From the NCBI GenBank assembly GCA_040255445.1, contig JBDZUZ010000031.1, positions 1 through 27,324 of the forward strand: a stretch of 27,324 bases of DNA. Reading direction: 5' to 3'. A model generated the notes under the pieces. That model saw nothing but the letters and a program-made list of their open reading frames with translations, was not told the origin of the DNA and searched no databases. Position numbers and translations under genes: made by a program. Source of the stretch: JBDZUZ01 sp040255445. Its GTDB lineage: Bacteria; Planctomycetota; Phycisphaerae; Phycisphaerales; UBA1924. Positions 6,484 to 14,052 of this stretch are shown here, one piece after another (position 1 is the first letter of the stretch; every line of letters starts with the position of its first letter).

Positions 6484-8360
6484 GCACCCTCGTCGCCGTG
6501 AGCGGCATCCTGACACTGCTCGTCCTGATGGCGACGCTCTGCCTGCTCTGGGCGAAGCGCCATGTGCTCCCGCGCGAGGCCGTGGGTGTGTTCGGCGTGC
6601 TCCTCGTCGTGCTCGCGATCTCGCGGGTGAGTGATGCGCTCGCGTACCTTGGTATCACCGACCGGATCGAGTCGATCGAAGACCACGTCCTGATCGTCGC
6701 CCCGGCCCTCTGGTGCTTCATGCTCTTCGCGCTCGACCGCGAAGCCGCCCACCGCGAAGCGCTCCGCGCCACCCAGCAGGTCTCCGCGCTCCTCGAACAG
6801 GCCCCCGTCGCGGTCTGGACGACCGACCGCGAGCTGCTGGTCACCAACGCCGGCGGCCACGGTTTCGAGACGCTGGGCATGTCCCCCGGCGACCTCACCG
6901 GCCGCCGCATCACCGAAGCCCTCAGCCGAGAGCGATCCGGCGTGATGCGTGTACGCGACGACCAGAGCACGCCCCGCCGCGCCGACTCGGCCGACTGGCT
7001 CGCCCAGGCACACCGCCGCGCCCTCGCCGGCGAGATCGGCTCCGCCGAGGGTATCTGGTCGGGACGCACGCTCCGCATGCGCATCCGCCCGCTGCTTGAC
7101 GACAAAGGCTGCGTCCGCGGCACCATCGGCGTCGCCCTCGACGCCACCGAACAGAAACGCCTCGAGGTCGAACTGCAGCGCGCCCACACGCTCGAGGCCG
7201 TCGCACGCCTGGCCTCCGGCATCGCCCACGACCTCAACAACATGCTCACCGTGATCGTCGGCGCCACCGGCATGCTCAAGACCGAACGCGAGCGCGAAGG
7301 CCGCGATGGCGAACCACTCGCCGCGATCGGACAGGCCTCCGAGCGCGCTGTCGCGCTCACCCGCCAATTGCTCACCTTCGCCCGCCGCGAACGCCAGGAG
7401 CCCCGCATCATCGCGCTCCCGCCCCGCATCGACGGCATGCGCGAGATGCTCCGCGGCCTCGCCGGTGATCACGCACTGACCTTCGAGATCGATCAGCAGA
7501 CCCCGCCCGTCATCATCGATCCCGTGCAGTTCGAGCAAGTTGTCGCCAACCTCGTCGTCAACGCCCGCGATGCCAGCCGCCCCGGAGACCCCATCGTCGT
7601 CCGCCTCCGCACACTGAACAGCGACTCCCGCGCCGAGGATGTCGGCGGCGCCGCGGTCTGGGGCGATCCCTTCGATGGCCCCGGCGCGGCCCTCAGCGTC
7701 GAGGACCGCGGCACAGGCATCGCACGCGAGTCGCTGCCCCACCTCTTCGAGCCCTTCTTCACCACCAAGCCGCACGGCAAAGGCACCGGCCTCGGCCTCG
7801 CGACCGTCTACGGCGCGATCACACGCGCCGGCGGATGCATCGCCGTCACAACCGGGCACAGCGACGATGCGGCCACGAACGGCACACACAGCGAGGGCTC
7901 ACGTTTCACCGTCATGCTCCCCGCCGCCTCCGGCCCCGCCGAACCCGAGCCGCGCGCTGCCACGCCCCGCCTCCGCACCGGCGTCTGCGTCCTGCTCGTC
8001 GAAGATGAACCCCTCGTCCGTGATGTCACCGCCCGCTCGCTCCGCGCTGCCGGCTGCGTCGTCGAGGAGGCCGCGAGCATCGGCGAAGCCCTCGCCGCGC
8101 TCGAGAAGTGGGCGGATCACATCGAACTGATCGTGACCGACCTCATGCTCCCCGATGGCAGCGGCCTGGATGTCATCGCCCGCGCCCGCCGCTCGGCCCG
8201 CGTCCCCGCGCTCGTGATGACCGGCCTCGCCGCCGAGGGCGCCCGCCGCGCCCAGGGCATCCCCGACTGCCGAGTCCTGGCCAAGCCCTTCCTCCCCGAG
8301 GAATTGGTCGACGCCGCCGCGGCGCTACTCGCGACGGCGCCGCCCCGCCGGTCCAAGTGA
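6480..8360 (+). CDS. Hybrid sensor histidine kinase (3 TM, PAS, HisKA, HATPase, REC)
   Basis: 626 aa from a GTG start that overlaps the upstream stop. Domain order: three membrane helices (about 2-25, 34-58, 68-86), a PAS domain (about 98-225, beginning LLEQAPVAVWTTDRELLV), a dimerisation domain with phospho-His H250 in SGIAHDLNNMLT, and an HATPase with N box NLVVNARDAS (357-366), G1 DRGTGIA (409-415), F box FEPFF (423-427) and G2 GKGTGLGL (433-440). A C-terminal receiver (about 501-626) has D509, phospho-Asp D554 (IVTDLMLPDG) and the AKPF lysine. The family autophosphorylates on His and passes phosphate to its own receiver; an onward relay would need a phosphotransfer protein, not seen here. 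The PAS ligand is unknown. The divergent receiver protein at 5556-6008 may be part of the same circuit. Confidence 0.93.
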   Translation: MSTLVAVSGILTLLVLMATLCLLWAKRHVLPREAVGVFGVLLVVLAISRVSDALAYLGITDRIESIEDHVLIVAPALWCFMLFALDREAAHREALRATQQVSALLEQAPVAVWTTDRELLVTNAGGHGFETLGMSPGDLTGRRITEALSRERSGVMRVRDDQSTPRRADSADWLAQAHRRALAGEIGSAEGIWSGRTLRMRIRPLLDDKGCVRGTIGVALDATEQKRLEVELQRAHTLEAVARLASGIAHDLNNMLTVIVGATGMLKTEREREGRDGEPLAAIGQASERAVALTRQLLTFARRERQEPRIIALPPRIDGMREMLRGLAGDHALTFEIDQQTPPVIIDPVQFEQVVANLVVNARDASRPGDPIVVRLRTLNSDSRAEDVGGAAVWGDPFDGPGAALSVEDRGTGIARESLPHLFEPFFTTKPHGKGTGLGLATVYGAITRAGGCIAVTTGHSDDAATNGTHSEGSRFTVMLPAASGPAEPEPRAATPRLRTGVCVLLVEDEPLVRDVTARSLRAAGCVVEEAASIGEALAALEKWADHIELIVTDLMLPDGSGLDVIARARRSARVPALVMTGLAAEGARRAQGIPDCRVLAKPFLPEELVDAAAALLATAPPRRSK

Positions 8361-8409
8361 TCGCACTTGTGATCGCCCCTGTGATCGCCGACAGAAACGC
8401 CAAACGAAA

Positions 8410-8435
8410 ACGGCCCCGACGAGCGCCGGGGCCGT
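8410..8435 (-). terminator. Terminator for the leftward DUF1579 genes
   Basis: A 9-bp perfect stem (ACGGCCCCG, 8410-8418, with 8427-8435) and 8-nt loop is followed on the minus strand by TTTTCGTTT, a good intrinsic terminator for the gene ending at 8482. It may also help stop kinase transcripts from the left. Confidence 0.75.
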
Positions 8436-8481
8436 CGAATCCTCATCATCCAGCCGCGGACGTGTCCGGGCTGAGTTGTGC

Positions 8482-9216
8482 TTACTTGGGCTGCTTCGGC
8501 TCGGTCTTGGAAGGATCGGCCGGCGTGGGGGCGACGCGGTTCCGCCCGGTGTCGACCGGCGATGCGTCGATCGTCACCGGGCCGCCCGAACCGATGCGGG
8601 TGTAGACCACCTCGAGGCTCTTGAACTCGCGCCCGTCGGTGGTGGTGTCGTACATCTCGTACACCATCTTGCCCTTCTCGGGGAAGCGGCTGACCGCCTT
8701 GTACTGCTTGACCTGACCCGTCATCGGGTCCGGGTACGCGCCCGACCACGTGATCGCGCCGTCCGCGCCACGGTCACCCGTGGTCATCATCATCAGGTTG
8801 CTCGCCGAGTCCATCCAGAGCGACTCGAACTTGCTGGTCAGCGTGTTGTAGCCGAAGTAGCCGATGCCCTTGAACGGCATCCCCATCATGTTGCCGCTGA
8901 ACTCGCTCATGATGAACCGCCCGTCGAGCACCGGCGCGAAGTTGCTGGTGCCCTCGGACTTCATCCCCTCACCGCCCGGAGCCATCCAGAACGTGGTCAC
9001 GGTCTTCCACTTGCCGACCATGTCCGTGGCGAGCCGCGCGTGCTGCTCGGTCACCTGGTTGGTCTTCTCCCACGCCTCCCACTGGGCCGCGGCTTCCGCG
9101 TCCATCGGGGGCTGGGCGTTCTTCTGACCACCGGCGTTCCCCGAGTCCTGAGCCGCGGCGAGACCGCAGCAGGCAACAAGGGCGAACAGGCCGGTCGAGA
9201 GTCGGGACATCTTCAT
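8482..9216 (-). CDS. DUF1579 family secreted protein (paralog 1)
   Basis: 244 aa. The start MKMSRLSTGLFALVACCGLAA has AGGAG eight bases upstream; the longer open frame is an Arg-rich shadow. The signal region contains LVAC, a usable lipobox with Cys16, so the protein may be a lipoprotein, although cleavage after AAA by signal peptidase I is equally possible. The mature part shows DUF1579 features: LATDMVGKWKTVTTFWMAPGGE, then GRFIMSEFSGNMMGMPFKGIGYFGYN (landmarks: MVGKWK, GRFIM, MGMPFKGIGYFGYN), a Met-rich SNLMMMTTG and PDPMTGQVKQYK. The family is a calycin-like beta barrel of unknown function. A Pro/Lys/Thr-rich tail is disordered. It follows the paralog at 9291-9995 by 74 bp, with a 7-bp hairpin between them (9252-9271). 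Confidence 0.85.
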   Translation of the reverse strand: MKMSRLSTGLFALVACCGLAAAQDSGNAGGQKNAQPPMDAEAAAQWEAWEKTNQVTEQHARLATDMVGKWKTVTTFWMAPGGEGMKSEGTSNFAPVLDGRFIMSEFSGNMMGMPFKGIGYFGYNTLTSKFESLWMDSASNLMMMTTGDRGADGAITWSGAYPDPMTGQVKQYKAVSRFPEKGKMVYEMYDTTTDGREFKSLEVVYTRIGSGGPVTIDASPVDTGRNRVAPTPADPSKTEPKQPK

Positions 9217-9290
9217 CAAAGCACTCCTATGTGGCGTCCGATCGGGGGGTCGCGCCCGACGGGGCGGGCGCCCCGGGGCACGGTGGCGGG

Positions 9291-9995
9291 TCAATGGCCC
9301 GCGGCCGGGGCGGCCTTGTCGGACTTCTTCTGATCGGCTCCGGGACCCATGCGGGTGTAGGTAATCTCCATCACCTTGGTCAGAGAACCGTCCTCGGCGA
9401 CATCCCACGCATGGAATACGTGGTTGGAGTGGTCCACCACCCGGATCTCCTGCTTCTGCTTCTTGGGCTGCCCCGTCATCGGGTCGGTGAAGGTCGCCCA
9501 CAGCGTGAACACCTTCCCGTCCTCGCTGCACTCGCCCTTGGAGGTCTGCATCCCCGTGCTCATCGAGTCGAACCAGGTGCCCCAGTACTTGCCCTCCGTG
9601 TTGTCGTAGCCCATCGTGCTCTCGCCGGTGAAGGGCATCCCCATCGCCTCACCCTCGAACTTGCCGCGGAGCATGCGGCCGCCGAAATCCAACGTGCTGG
9701 TCATCACGCCCTTGGACTCCGCGGGCGGCGCATCGGGCGCCATCCAGTACTTCACCACCGCGTTCCACTTGCCCACCATCGGCGCCATGTGCTTGTGGTG
9801 CTCGCCGGGCGTCATGGCCTTCTGCCACGCCGCCATCATCTCCTCCTCGCTCATCGGCTGGCCCGGCGTCGCCACATCCTTCTTGGCGTCCTGATGGTGC
9901 TTGGTGCCGTCCTTGTGGACGTGGTCCTGAGCGAACGCCGCGGCGGGCAGAACCAGCAGGCCAGCGGCGAGAACGAGAGTGCGGATACGGACCAT
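9291..9995 (-). CDS. DUF1579 family secreted protein (paralog 2)
   Basis: 234 aa, starting MVRIRTLVLAAGLLVLPAAAFAQ, a type I signal peptide, with AGGAG about ten bases before the ATG. The first mature segment is rich in His, Lys and Asp (DHVHKDGTKHHQDAKK) and could bind metal. The DUF1579 core matches the downstream paralog: MAPMVGKWNAVVKYWMAPDA, GGRMLRGKFEGEAMGMPFTG, STMGYDNTEGKYWGTWFDSM, FTDPMTGQPKKQKQEI and ITYTRMGPG near the end. Function of the family is unknown; both proteins should sit outside the cytoplasmic membrane. It is the first gene of a two-gene leftward unit, with a plausible promoter at 10080-10109. Confidence 0.87.
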   Translation of the reverse strand: MVRIRTLVLAAGLLVLPAAAFAQDHVHKDGTKHHQDAKKDVATPGQPMSEEEMMAAWQKAMTPGEHHKHMAPMVGKWNAVVKYWMAPDAPPAESKGVMTSTLDFGGRMLRGKFEGEAMGMPFTGESTMGYDNTEGKYWGTWFDSMSTGMQTSKGECSEDGKVFTLWATFTDPMTGQPKKQKQEIRVVDHSNHVFHAWDVAEDGSLTKVMEITYTRMGPGADQKKSDKAAPAAGH

Positions 9996-10079
9996 GGGGT
10001 GATAACTCCTGTGCGGTGACACCTCGGACGGCCGGGAGCCCGGGACGAATGACCCGATCAAGCTCCGAACCATGGCATG

Positions 10080-10109
10080 AGTATGCCGGACCCGCCGCCA
10101 GCCTGTCAA
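10080..10109 (-). promoter_or_regulatory. Sigma70-type promoter for the DUF1579 pair
   Basis: On the minus strand a perfect -35 TTGACA (10104-10109) and a -10 CATACT (10080-10085, 4/6) are separated by 18 bp, giving a leader of about 75 nt before the ATG at 9995. Confidence 0.6.
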
Positions 10110-10180
10110 GCGGTTTCCGGACCTGAAATTTCCCGCCCGCGCCGCAACCCGCCGCCGGCCGCCCGGTATCGACATGGTGT

Positions 10181-10216
10181 CGGAGCCCCACACGGCCGCG
10201 TGCCGGTCGGGCTCCG
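10181..10216 (+). promoter_or_regulatory. Nested inverted repeat in the 377-bp divergent region 9996-10372
   Basis: CGGAGCCC (10181-10188) pairs with 10209-10216, enclosing a second stem CACG/CGTG (10191-10194 with 10199-10202). A further 6-bp inverted repeat, GGTGCG/CGCACC, is at 10246-10262. These could be leader structures or operators for the radical SAM operon. Apart from these and the leftward promoter I see nothing else in 9996-10372. Confidence 0.3.
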
Positions 10217-10372
10217 CGACAGTGGGAGCGTGCCAACAGAGCGCCGGTGCGTGCACCGCACCAGCCGCCCGATCGACTCTGCGCCCGCACCTGCCAGAGA
10301 TCGCCAGGCCCGGCGGCCCGCCACCCGCGACACACGCACGCGGCCCGCCCGGCGCGGGAGGCCGGCGGACGG

Positions 10373-11233
10373 ATGACGACGGCGGCGCGCATCACGCGGG
10401 CGGAACTGCTCGGACGCATCGAGTCGGCACGCGCTGCCCTCCGCGCCTGCGACCTCTGCGAGCGCCGCTGCGGTGTGAACCGCGCGGCGGGCGAAGCCGG
10501 GCCCTGTGGACCGCTCACCGAATCGCGCACCTTCAAACGCCACCTCAGCTACGCAGAAGAGCCCGAGCTCTGCCCCAGCTACATGGTCTACTTCGCCGGA
10601 TGCAACTTCCGCTGCCGCTTCTGCGTGCAGGCGCCCGAGTGCTTCGATCCCTTGATGGGAGCGACAGCGCGGCCGGATGAACTCGCCGCGGATGCTGCGC
10701 GGGCGGTGCGTGGGGGCGCCCGCATCATCAACCTCCTCGGCGGCGAACCCACCATCCACCTGCACACGCTGCTGGAGATGTCCCTCGCGGCGATGGACCG
10801 CGGCACATGGCCGCTCCCCCTCGCCATCAACACCAACATGTACATGACGCCGCAAGTCATCGACTGGCTCGACGGCGTCGCCTCGCTCTACATCGCCGAC
10901 TTCAAGTTCGGCAGCGATGCTTGCGCGGCCCGCATCGCCGGCGTCTCGCCCTACGTCGACATCCTCAAACGCAACCTCACCCTCGCCGCGGCGGGCACAC
11001 CGCTCATCGTGCGCCACCTGCTCATGCCCGGGCATGTCGCCTGCTGCTTCGAGCCCGTCGCCCGCTGGATCGCGGCCGAACTCCCCACCGCGAAGTTCTC
11101 GCTGATGACCGGGTACGTCCCCGCCTGGCGCGCTGAGGGAGACGCCGAACTGGGCCGCATGCTCCGCGGCGAGGAACTCGAAGAAGCCGAGGCGATCATC
11201 GATGAGCTGCGGCTCTGGGAGCGTGCGGCGTGA
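10373..11233 (+). CDS. Radical SAM protein, PflA/PflX-like (COG1313)
   Basis: 286 aa. The ATG at 10373 has GGAGG ten bases upstream. The N-terminus holds a Cys-rich element CDLCERRCGVNR followed by GPCG, typical of the PflX branch and probably an accessory cluster or metal site. The radical SAM core begins VYFAGCNFRCRFC: CxxxCxxC binds the 4Fe-4S cluster that cleaves S-adenosylmethionine. Then come LLGGEPTIH (the GGE SAM-contact motif), LAINTNMYMTP, a DFKFGSD strand and VRHLLMPGH. Length fits the family. Relatives activate glycyl-radical enzymes or modify unknown substrates; no glycyl-radical enzyme gene is in the window. The stop overlaps the next start (GTGA), so it heads the co-directional set running to 17100. 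Substrate unknown. Confidence 0.88.
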   Translation: MTTAARITRAELLGRIESARAALRACDLCERRCGVNRAAGEAGPCGPLTESRTFKRHLSYAEEPELCPSYMVYFAGCNFRCRFCVQAPECFDPLMGATARPDELAADAARAVRGGARIINLLGGEPTIHLHTLLEMSLAAMDRGTWPLPLAINTNMYMTPQVIDWLDGVASLYIADFKFGSDACAARIAGVSPYVDILKRNLTLAAAGTPLIVRHLLMPGHVACCFEPVARWIAAELPTAKFSLMTGYVPAWRAEGDAELGRMLRGEELEEAEAIIDELRLWERAA

Positions 11234-11484
11234 ACGAAACCGGCAACACCGAGCCACGCGATGCCCACGAGATCCGCCGCCGCACCCGCTTCGGCCCGCA
11301 CGATGCCGCCGGCGGCGATCATGCGGGCGCCGGCCTCGCGATCACGATCCGCATCGGGGCCGATGGCCGCATCTATTTCCAGGACATCACCGGCGCGCTG
11401 CTGCCGGTCGTCGATGCATTGCGGGGGATCGAAAGCGCAGCACAGCCCGCTCTCCGAACCACCGTGCAGGAGCAGGAATCATGA
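11230..11484 (+). CDS. Small hypothetical protein between the radical SAM and AAA ATPase genes
   Basis: 84 aa from a GTG start overlapping the radical SAM stop, and ending in an ATGA overlap with the AAA ATPase start; both junctions argue that it is real and co-translated. The N-terminal third is polar and charged (RRRTRFGPHD), followed by a compact segment AITIRIGADGRIYFQDITGA and a helix LLPVVDALRGIE. The strand pattern I-x-I-x-x-DG-x-I resembles that of the DUF2997 protein encoded at 13752, but the similarity is too short to be more than a hint. No family is recognised. Confidence 0.7.
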   Translation: MNETGNTEPRDAHEIRRRTRFGPHDAAGGDHAGAGLAITIRIGADGRIYFQDITGALLPVVDALRGIESAAQPALRTTVQEQES

Positions 11485-13229
11485 CGAGCGATCCACGGAC
11501 CGCCCAGGGCGGGAAGCAACTCACGATGCCGAAAGCCGGCGCAGCCACGGCCCCGCCGCGCCGGCCCGCCGTGCAAACCGGCCATGCGGACGATGATGAG
11601 CTGGCGCCGATCTCGATCGAGGCGCCCCCGCCCGGCAACGGCGGCCCCGCCGAGGGCAAACCGCGCCGCTTCTCCCCCAGCAGCGATGAGCTCGAACTGC
11701 TCATCCGCGCCCGCTACCCCGTGCTCTACATCGTCAGTTGGGAAGAACACCGCGTCGAAGCCCGCCTCCGCGACATCGCCCGCCAACGCGGCAAGGAGCT
11801 CTACACCTGGTCCGTCACCACCGGCCTTCGTCGCGCCGGCGATGCCGGCTCCCCCAACGACCGCCGCGGCCTCTCCGACCCCGTCGAGGCGATGGACAGC
11901 GTCATCCAGCACAAAGAGCCCGCGATCTACCTCTTCAAAGACCTCCACATGCTCCTCCGCCGCGAGGTCACCTGCCACACGCCCAACATCAGGAAAGTCC
12001 GCGAAGTCGCCCGCGGCCTCACCGACAGCTACAAGACCATGGTCATCGTCGGCCCGCGCATGGAGCTCCCCGCCGAACTCGAGAAGGACGTCACCGTCGT
12101 CGACTTCCCGCTCCCGACACAGGCCGACCTCGACAAACTCCTCACCAAGATCAGCGAGGATGTGAAGGACCACCCCGCGCTCAAGGTCGATCTCGACCCC
12201 GCCTCGCGCGAGGCCCTCGTGCAGGCAGCCGGCGGCCTCACACTGCAGGAAGCCGAGAACGTCTTCGCCAAGACCCTCGTCAACGATGGCAAGCTCACCG
12301 GCACCGATGTCTCCACCGTCTTCGCCGAGAAGCAGCAGATCGTCCGCAAGAGCGGTCTGCTCGATTACTACGACTCCTCGACGAAGATGGAAGAGGTCGG
12401 CGGCCTTGAAAACCTCAAGGACTGGCTCAAGCGCCGATCGAGCGCCTTCACCGAGCAGGCCAAAGCCTTCGGCCTGCCCGCGCCCAAGGGCGTGCTCCTC
12501 GTCGGTGTGCAGGGCTGCGGCAAGAGCCTGTGCGCCAAGGCCGTCAGCGAGCTGTGGCGCATGCCGCTGCTCCGCTTCGATGTCGGCCGCATGTTCTCGA
12601 GCCTCGTGGGCTCCTCGGAAGAGAACATCCGCCGCGCCATCGCCGTCGCCGAGAATGTCTCGCCCGCGGTCCTCTGGATCGACGAGATCGACAAGGCCTT
12701 CGCCGGCTCCAGCGGCTCGGCCCGCACCGACGGCGGCACCACCGCCCGCGTCATGAGCACCTTCCTCACCTGGCTCAGCGAGAAGACCAAGCCCGTCTTC
12801 GTCATCGCCACCGCCAACGACATCTCCCAGCTCCCGCCCGAACTCCTCCGCAAGGGCCGGCTCGACGAGATCTTCTTCGTCGACCTCCCCAGCGAAGAAG
12901 AACGCCGCGGCATCCTCGCGATCCACCTCGCCCGCCGCGGCCGCGACTTCAAGAACTTCGACCTGGGCCCCATCGTCGAGGCCGCCGACGGCTTCAGCGG
13001 CGCTGAGCTCGAACAGGCCGTCATCAGCGCGCTCTACGACGCCTTCTACGACGGCCGCGAGCTCAAGAGCGAGGACCTCATGAAGGCGGTCCGCGAGACC
13101 GTCCCGCTCAGCAAGACCATGAGCGAACGCATCGGCGAGCTCCGCGCCTGGGCCGCCGGCCGCGCCCGCCCCGCCTCCCGCGGCCCCGGCGCCGATGCCC
13201 CCGCGCCCCGCCGCAAGCTCGAAGTGTGA
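11481..13229 (+). CDS. Ycf46-type AAA+ ATPase
   Basis: 582 aa. After a disordered Pro/Ala-rich N-terminus (1-62), an N-terminal domain (about 66-290) begins LELLIRARYPVLYIVSWEE and LYTWSVTTGL, with EPAIYLFKDLH; this is the characteristic Ycf46 domain known from plastids and cyanobacteria. The AAA+ module (about 300-540) has Walker A GVQGCGKS (342-349), Walker B AVLWIDEID (396-404), sensor-1 ATAND (Asn446) and the second region of homology RKGRLDEIFFVDLP with candidate Arg fingers 457 and 460. A helical lid with FSGAELEQAV follows, then a basic, Pro/Ala-rich tail. All ATP-site residues are intact. The ATG overlaps the preceding stop (ATGA). In cyanobacteria Ycf46 has been connected to inorganic-carbon use; its client is not established. 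Its downstream neighbours DUF1257 and DUF2997 form a recurring cassette. Confidence 0.9.
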   Translation: MTSDPRTAQGGKQLTMPKAGAATAPPRRPAVQTGHADDDELAPISIEAPPPGNGGPAEGKPRRFSPSSDELELLIRARYPVLYIVSWEEHRVEARLRDIARQRGKELYTWSVTTGLRRAGDAGSPNDRRGLSDPVEAMDSVIQHKEPAIYLFKDLHMLLRREVTCHTPNIRKVREVARGLTDSYKTMVIVGPRMELPAELEKDVTVVDFPLPTQADLDKLLTKISEDVKDHPALKVDLDPASREALVQAAGGLTLQEAENVFAKTLVNDGKLTGTDVSTVFAEKQQIVRKSGLLDYYDSSTKMEEVGGLENLKDWLKRRSSAFTEQAKAFGLPAPKGVLLVGVQGCGKSLCAKAVSELWRMPLLRFDVGRMFSSLVGSSEENIRRAIAVAENVSPAVLWIDEIDKAFAGSSGSARTDGGTTARVMSTFLTWLSEKTKPVFVIATANDISQLPPELLRKGRLDEIFFVDLPSEEERRGILAIHLARRGRDFKNFDLGPIVEAADGFSGAELEQAVISALYDAFYDGRELKSEDLMKAVRETVPLSKTMSERIGELRAWAAGRARPASRGPGADAPAPRRKLEV

Positions 13230-13279
13230 CCACACTCCACGCGCCCACACAGCCGGACCCGCCCGGCGGAGGTTCAACC

Positions 13280-13732
13280 ATGAGCACAGTCTGCGTCCTC
13301 GCCCCGGTCGTCGTCGGTTCCTGGCCCGTCATCTCCGCCGCGATCTTCGGCGCTGCGGCCGGCATGGGCTTCGCCACCGTCGAGGCCCACGAGGCGGGCT
13401 CCGATGTCCGCGCCGAGTCGAGCATCGACATCGATGTCCCCAACAGCGAGGTCATCAGCGACGAGATCGGTCACGGCCAGTCGATCGTGATCGAGCGCGA
13501 CGGCGTCCGCGCTGAGTTTACGCACGACGACCGCGGCGGCTGCCGCATCTGCATGACCGGCCGGGCCAGCAAGCGCGAACTCGAACGCATCGGCCAGGAA
13601 CTCGCCGGCCGCGTAGTCCAGCAGTTCGCGTACCACAAGCTCATGAGCGAGCTCAAGCAGCGCCGGTTCAGCGTGGTCGATGAGAAGGTCGGCGCGGACC
13701 AGTCGATCCAGGTGCGCGTGCGGCTGTCTTGA
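13280..13732 (+). CDS. DUF1257 (Ycf35-like) protein
   Basis: 150 aa. The ATG at 13280 follows GGCGGAGGTTCAACC, a strong ribosome site; a GTG at 13226 overlapping the AAA stop would add 18 residues and is less likely. Residues 1-35 are hydrophobic (VCVLAPVVVGSWPVISAAIFGAA), possibly a membrane helix or buried strand-helix. The middle has a DVPNSEVISDEIG and VIERDGVRAEFTHDDRG beta segment, then CRICMTG. The C-terminal part, ELAGRVVQQFAYHKLMSELK followed by FSVVDEKV and SIQVRVRL, is the diagnostic DUF1257 signature shared with plastid Ycf35. No catalytic residues are known. It lies between the AAA ATPase and the DUF2997 gene, 50 bp after the former; a joint complex is inferred from that recurring order. 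Confidence 0.82.
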   Translation: MSTVCVLAPVVVGSWPVISAAIFGAAAGMGFATVEAHEAGSDVRAESSIDIDVPNSEVISDEIGHGQSIVIERDGVRAEFTHDDRGGCRICMTGRASKRELERIGQELAGRVVQQFAYHKLMSELKQRRFSVVDEKVGADQSIQVRVRLS

Positions 13733-13751
13733 AGCGCGAAAGGAGCGACCC

Positions 13752-13958
13752 ATGAAGAAGCCCGAGATCGACATCTCGATCGACAAAGACGGCCAGGTCC
13801 GCATCAAGGTCCACGGCGTCAGCGGCGAGGAGTGCCTCAAACTCACCGATGCGATCCGCGAGATCGTCGGCATCGAGGTCAGCCGCCAGCTCACCACCGA
13901 GTACTACGGCACGCCCGGCGGTGTACGGATCGATGCGCAAGTGCAACAAAGGAACTAG
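13752..13958 (+). CDS. DUF2997 small protein
   Basis: 68 aa, with AGGAG seven bases before the ATG. The sequence EIDISIDKDGQVRIKVHGVS, then GEECLKLTDAIREIVG and LTTEYYGTP, matches the DUF2997 pattern: two short strands around a DG turn, a 'GVxGxxC' segment, a helix, then 'LTxEYY'. The Cys at 36 is the conserved family Cys. Function is unknown. The gene starts 19 bp after the DUF1257 gene; the AAA-DUF1257-DUF2997 order recurs in other bacteria to my knowledge. The stop codon lies inside a short tandem repeat at 13951-14001. Confidence 0.82.
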   Translation: MKKPEIDISIDKDGQVRIKVHGVSGEECLKLTDAIREIVGIEVSRQLTTEYYGTPGGVRIDAQVQQRN

Positions 13959-14001
13959 TCCAGCAGCGGAACTAGTGCAGCAGAGGACCGAGTCCAGCAG
14001 C
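13951..14001 (+). repeat. Three tandem 17-bp repeats spanning the DUF2997 stop codon
   Basis: Units GGAACTAGTCCAGCAGC (13951-13967), GGAACTAGTGCAGCAGA (13968-13984) and GGACCGAGTCCAGCAGC (13985-14001) differ at a few positions. The first supplies the TAG stop of the DUF2997 gene. As 17 is not a multiple of three, successive copies shift frame, so the array would not extend the protein. Confidence 0.75.
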
Positions 14002-14052
14002 GGAAGTTGATCCGGCCGACCGATTGCACGGAAGCGCACGCGAGCCACTCCG

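Noticed and set aside
6015..7889. 624-aa minus-strand frame opposite the histidine kinase
   Set aside because: Mirror of a very GC-rich kinase gene; composition is low-complexity, and the kinase motifs on the plus strand are unambiguous.
11373..13277. 634-aa minus-strand frame opposite the AAA ATPase
   Set aside because: Antisense shadow rich in Gly/Ala/Glu; the plus strand has complete AAA motifs and ribosome sites.
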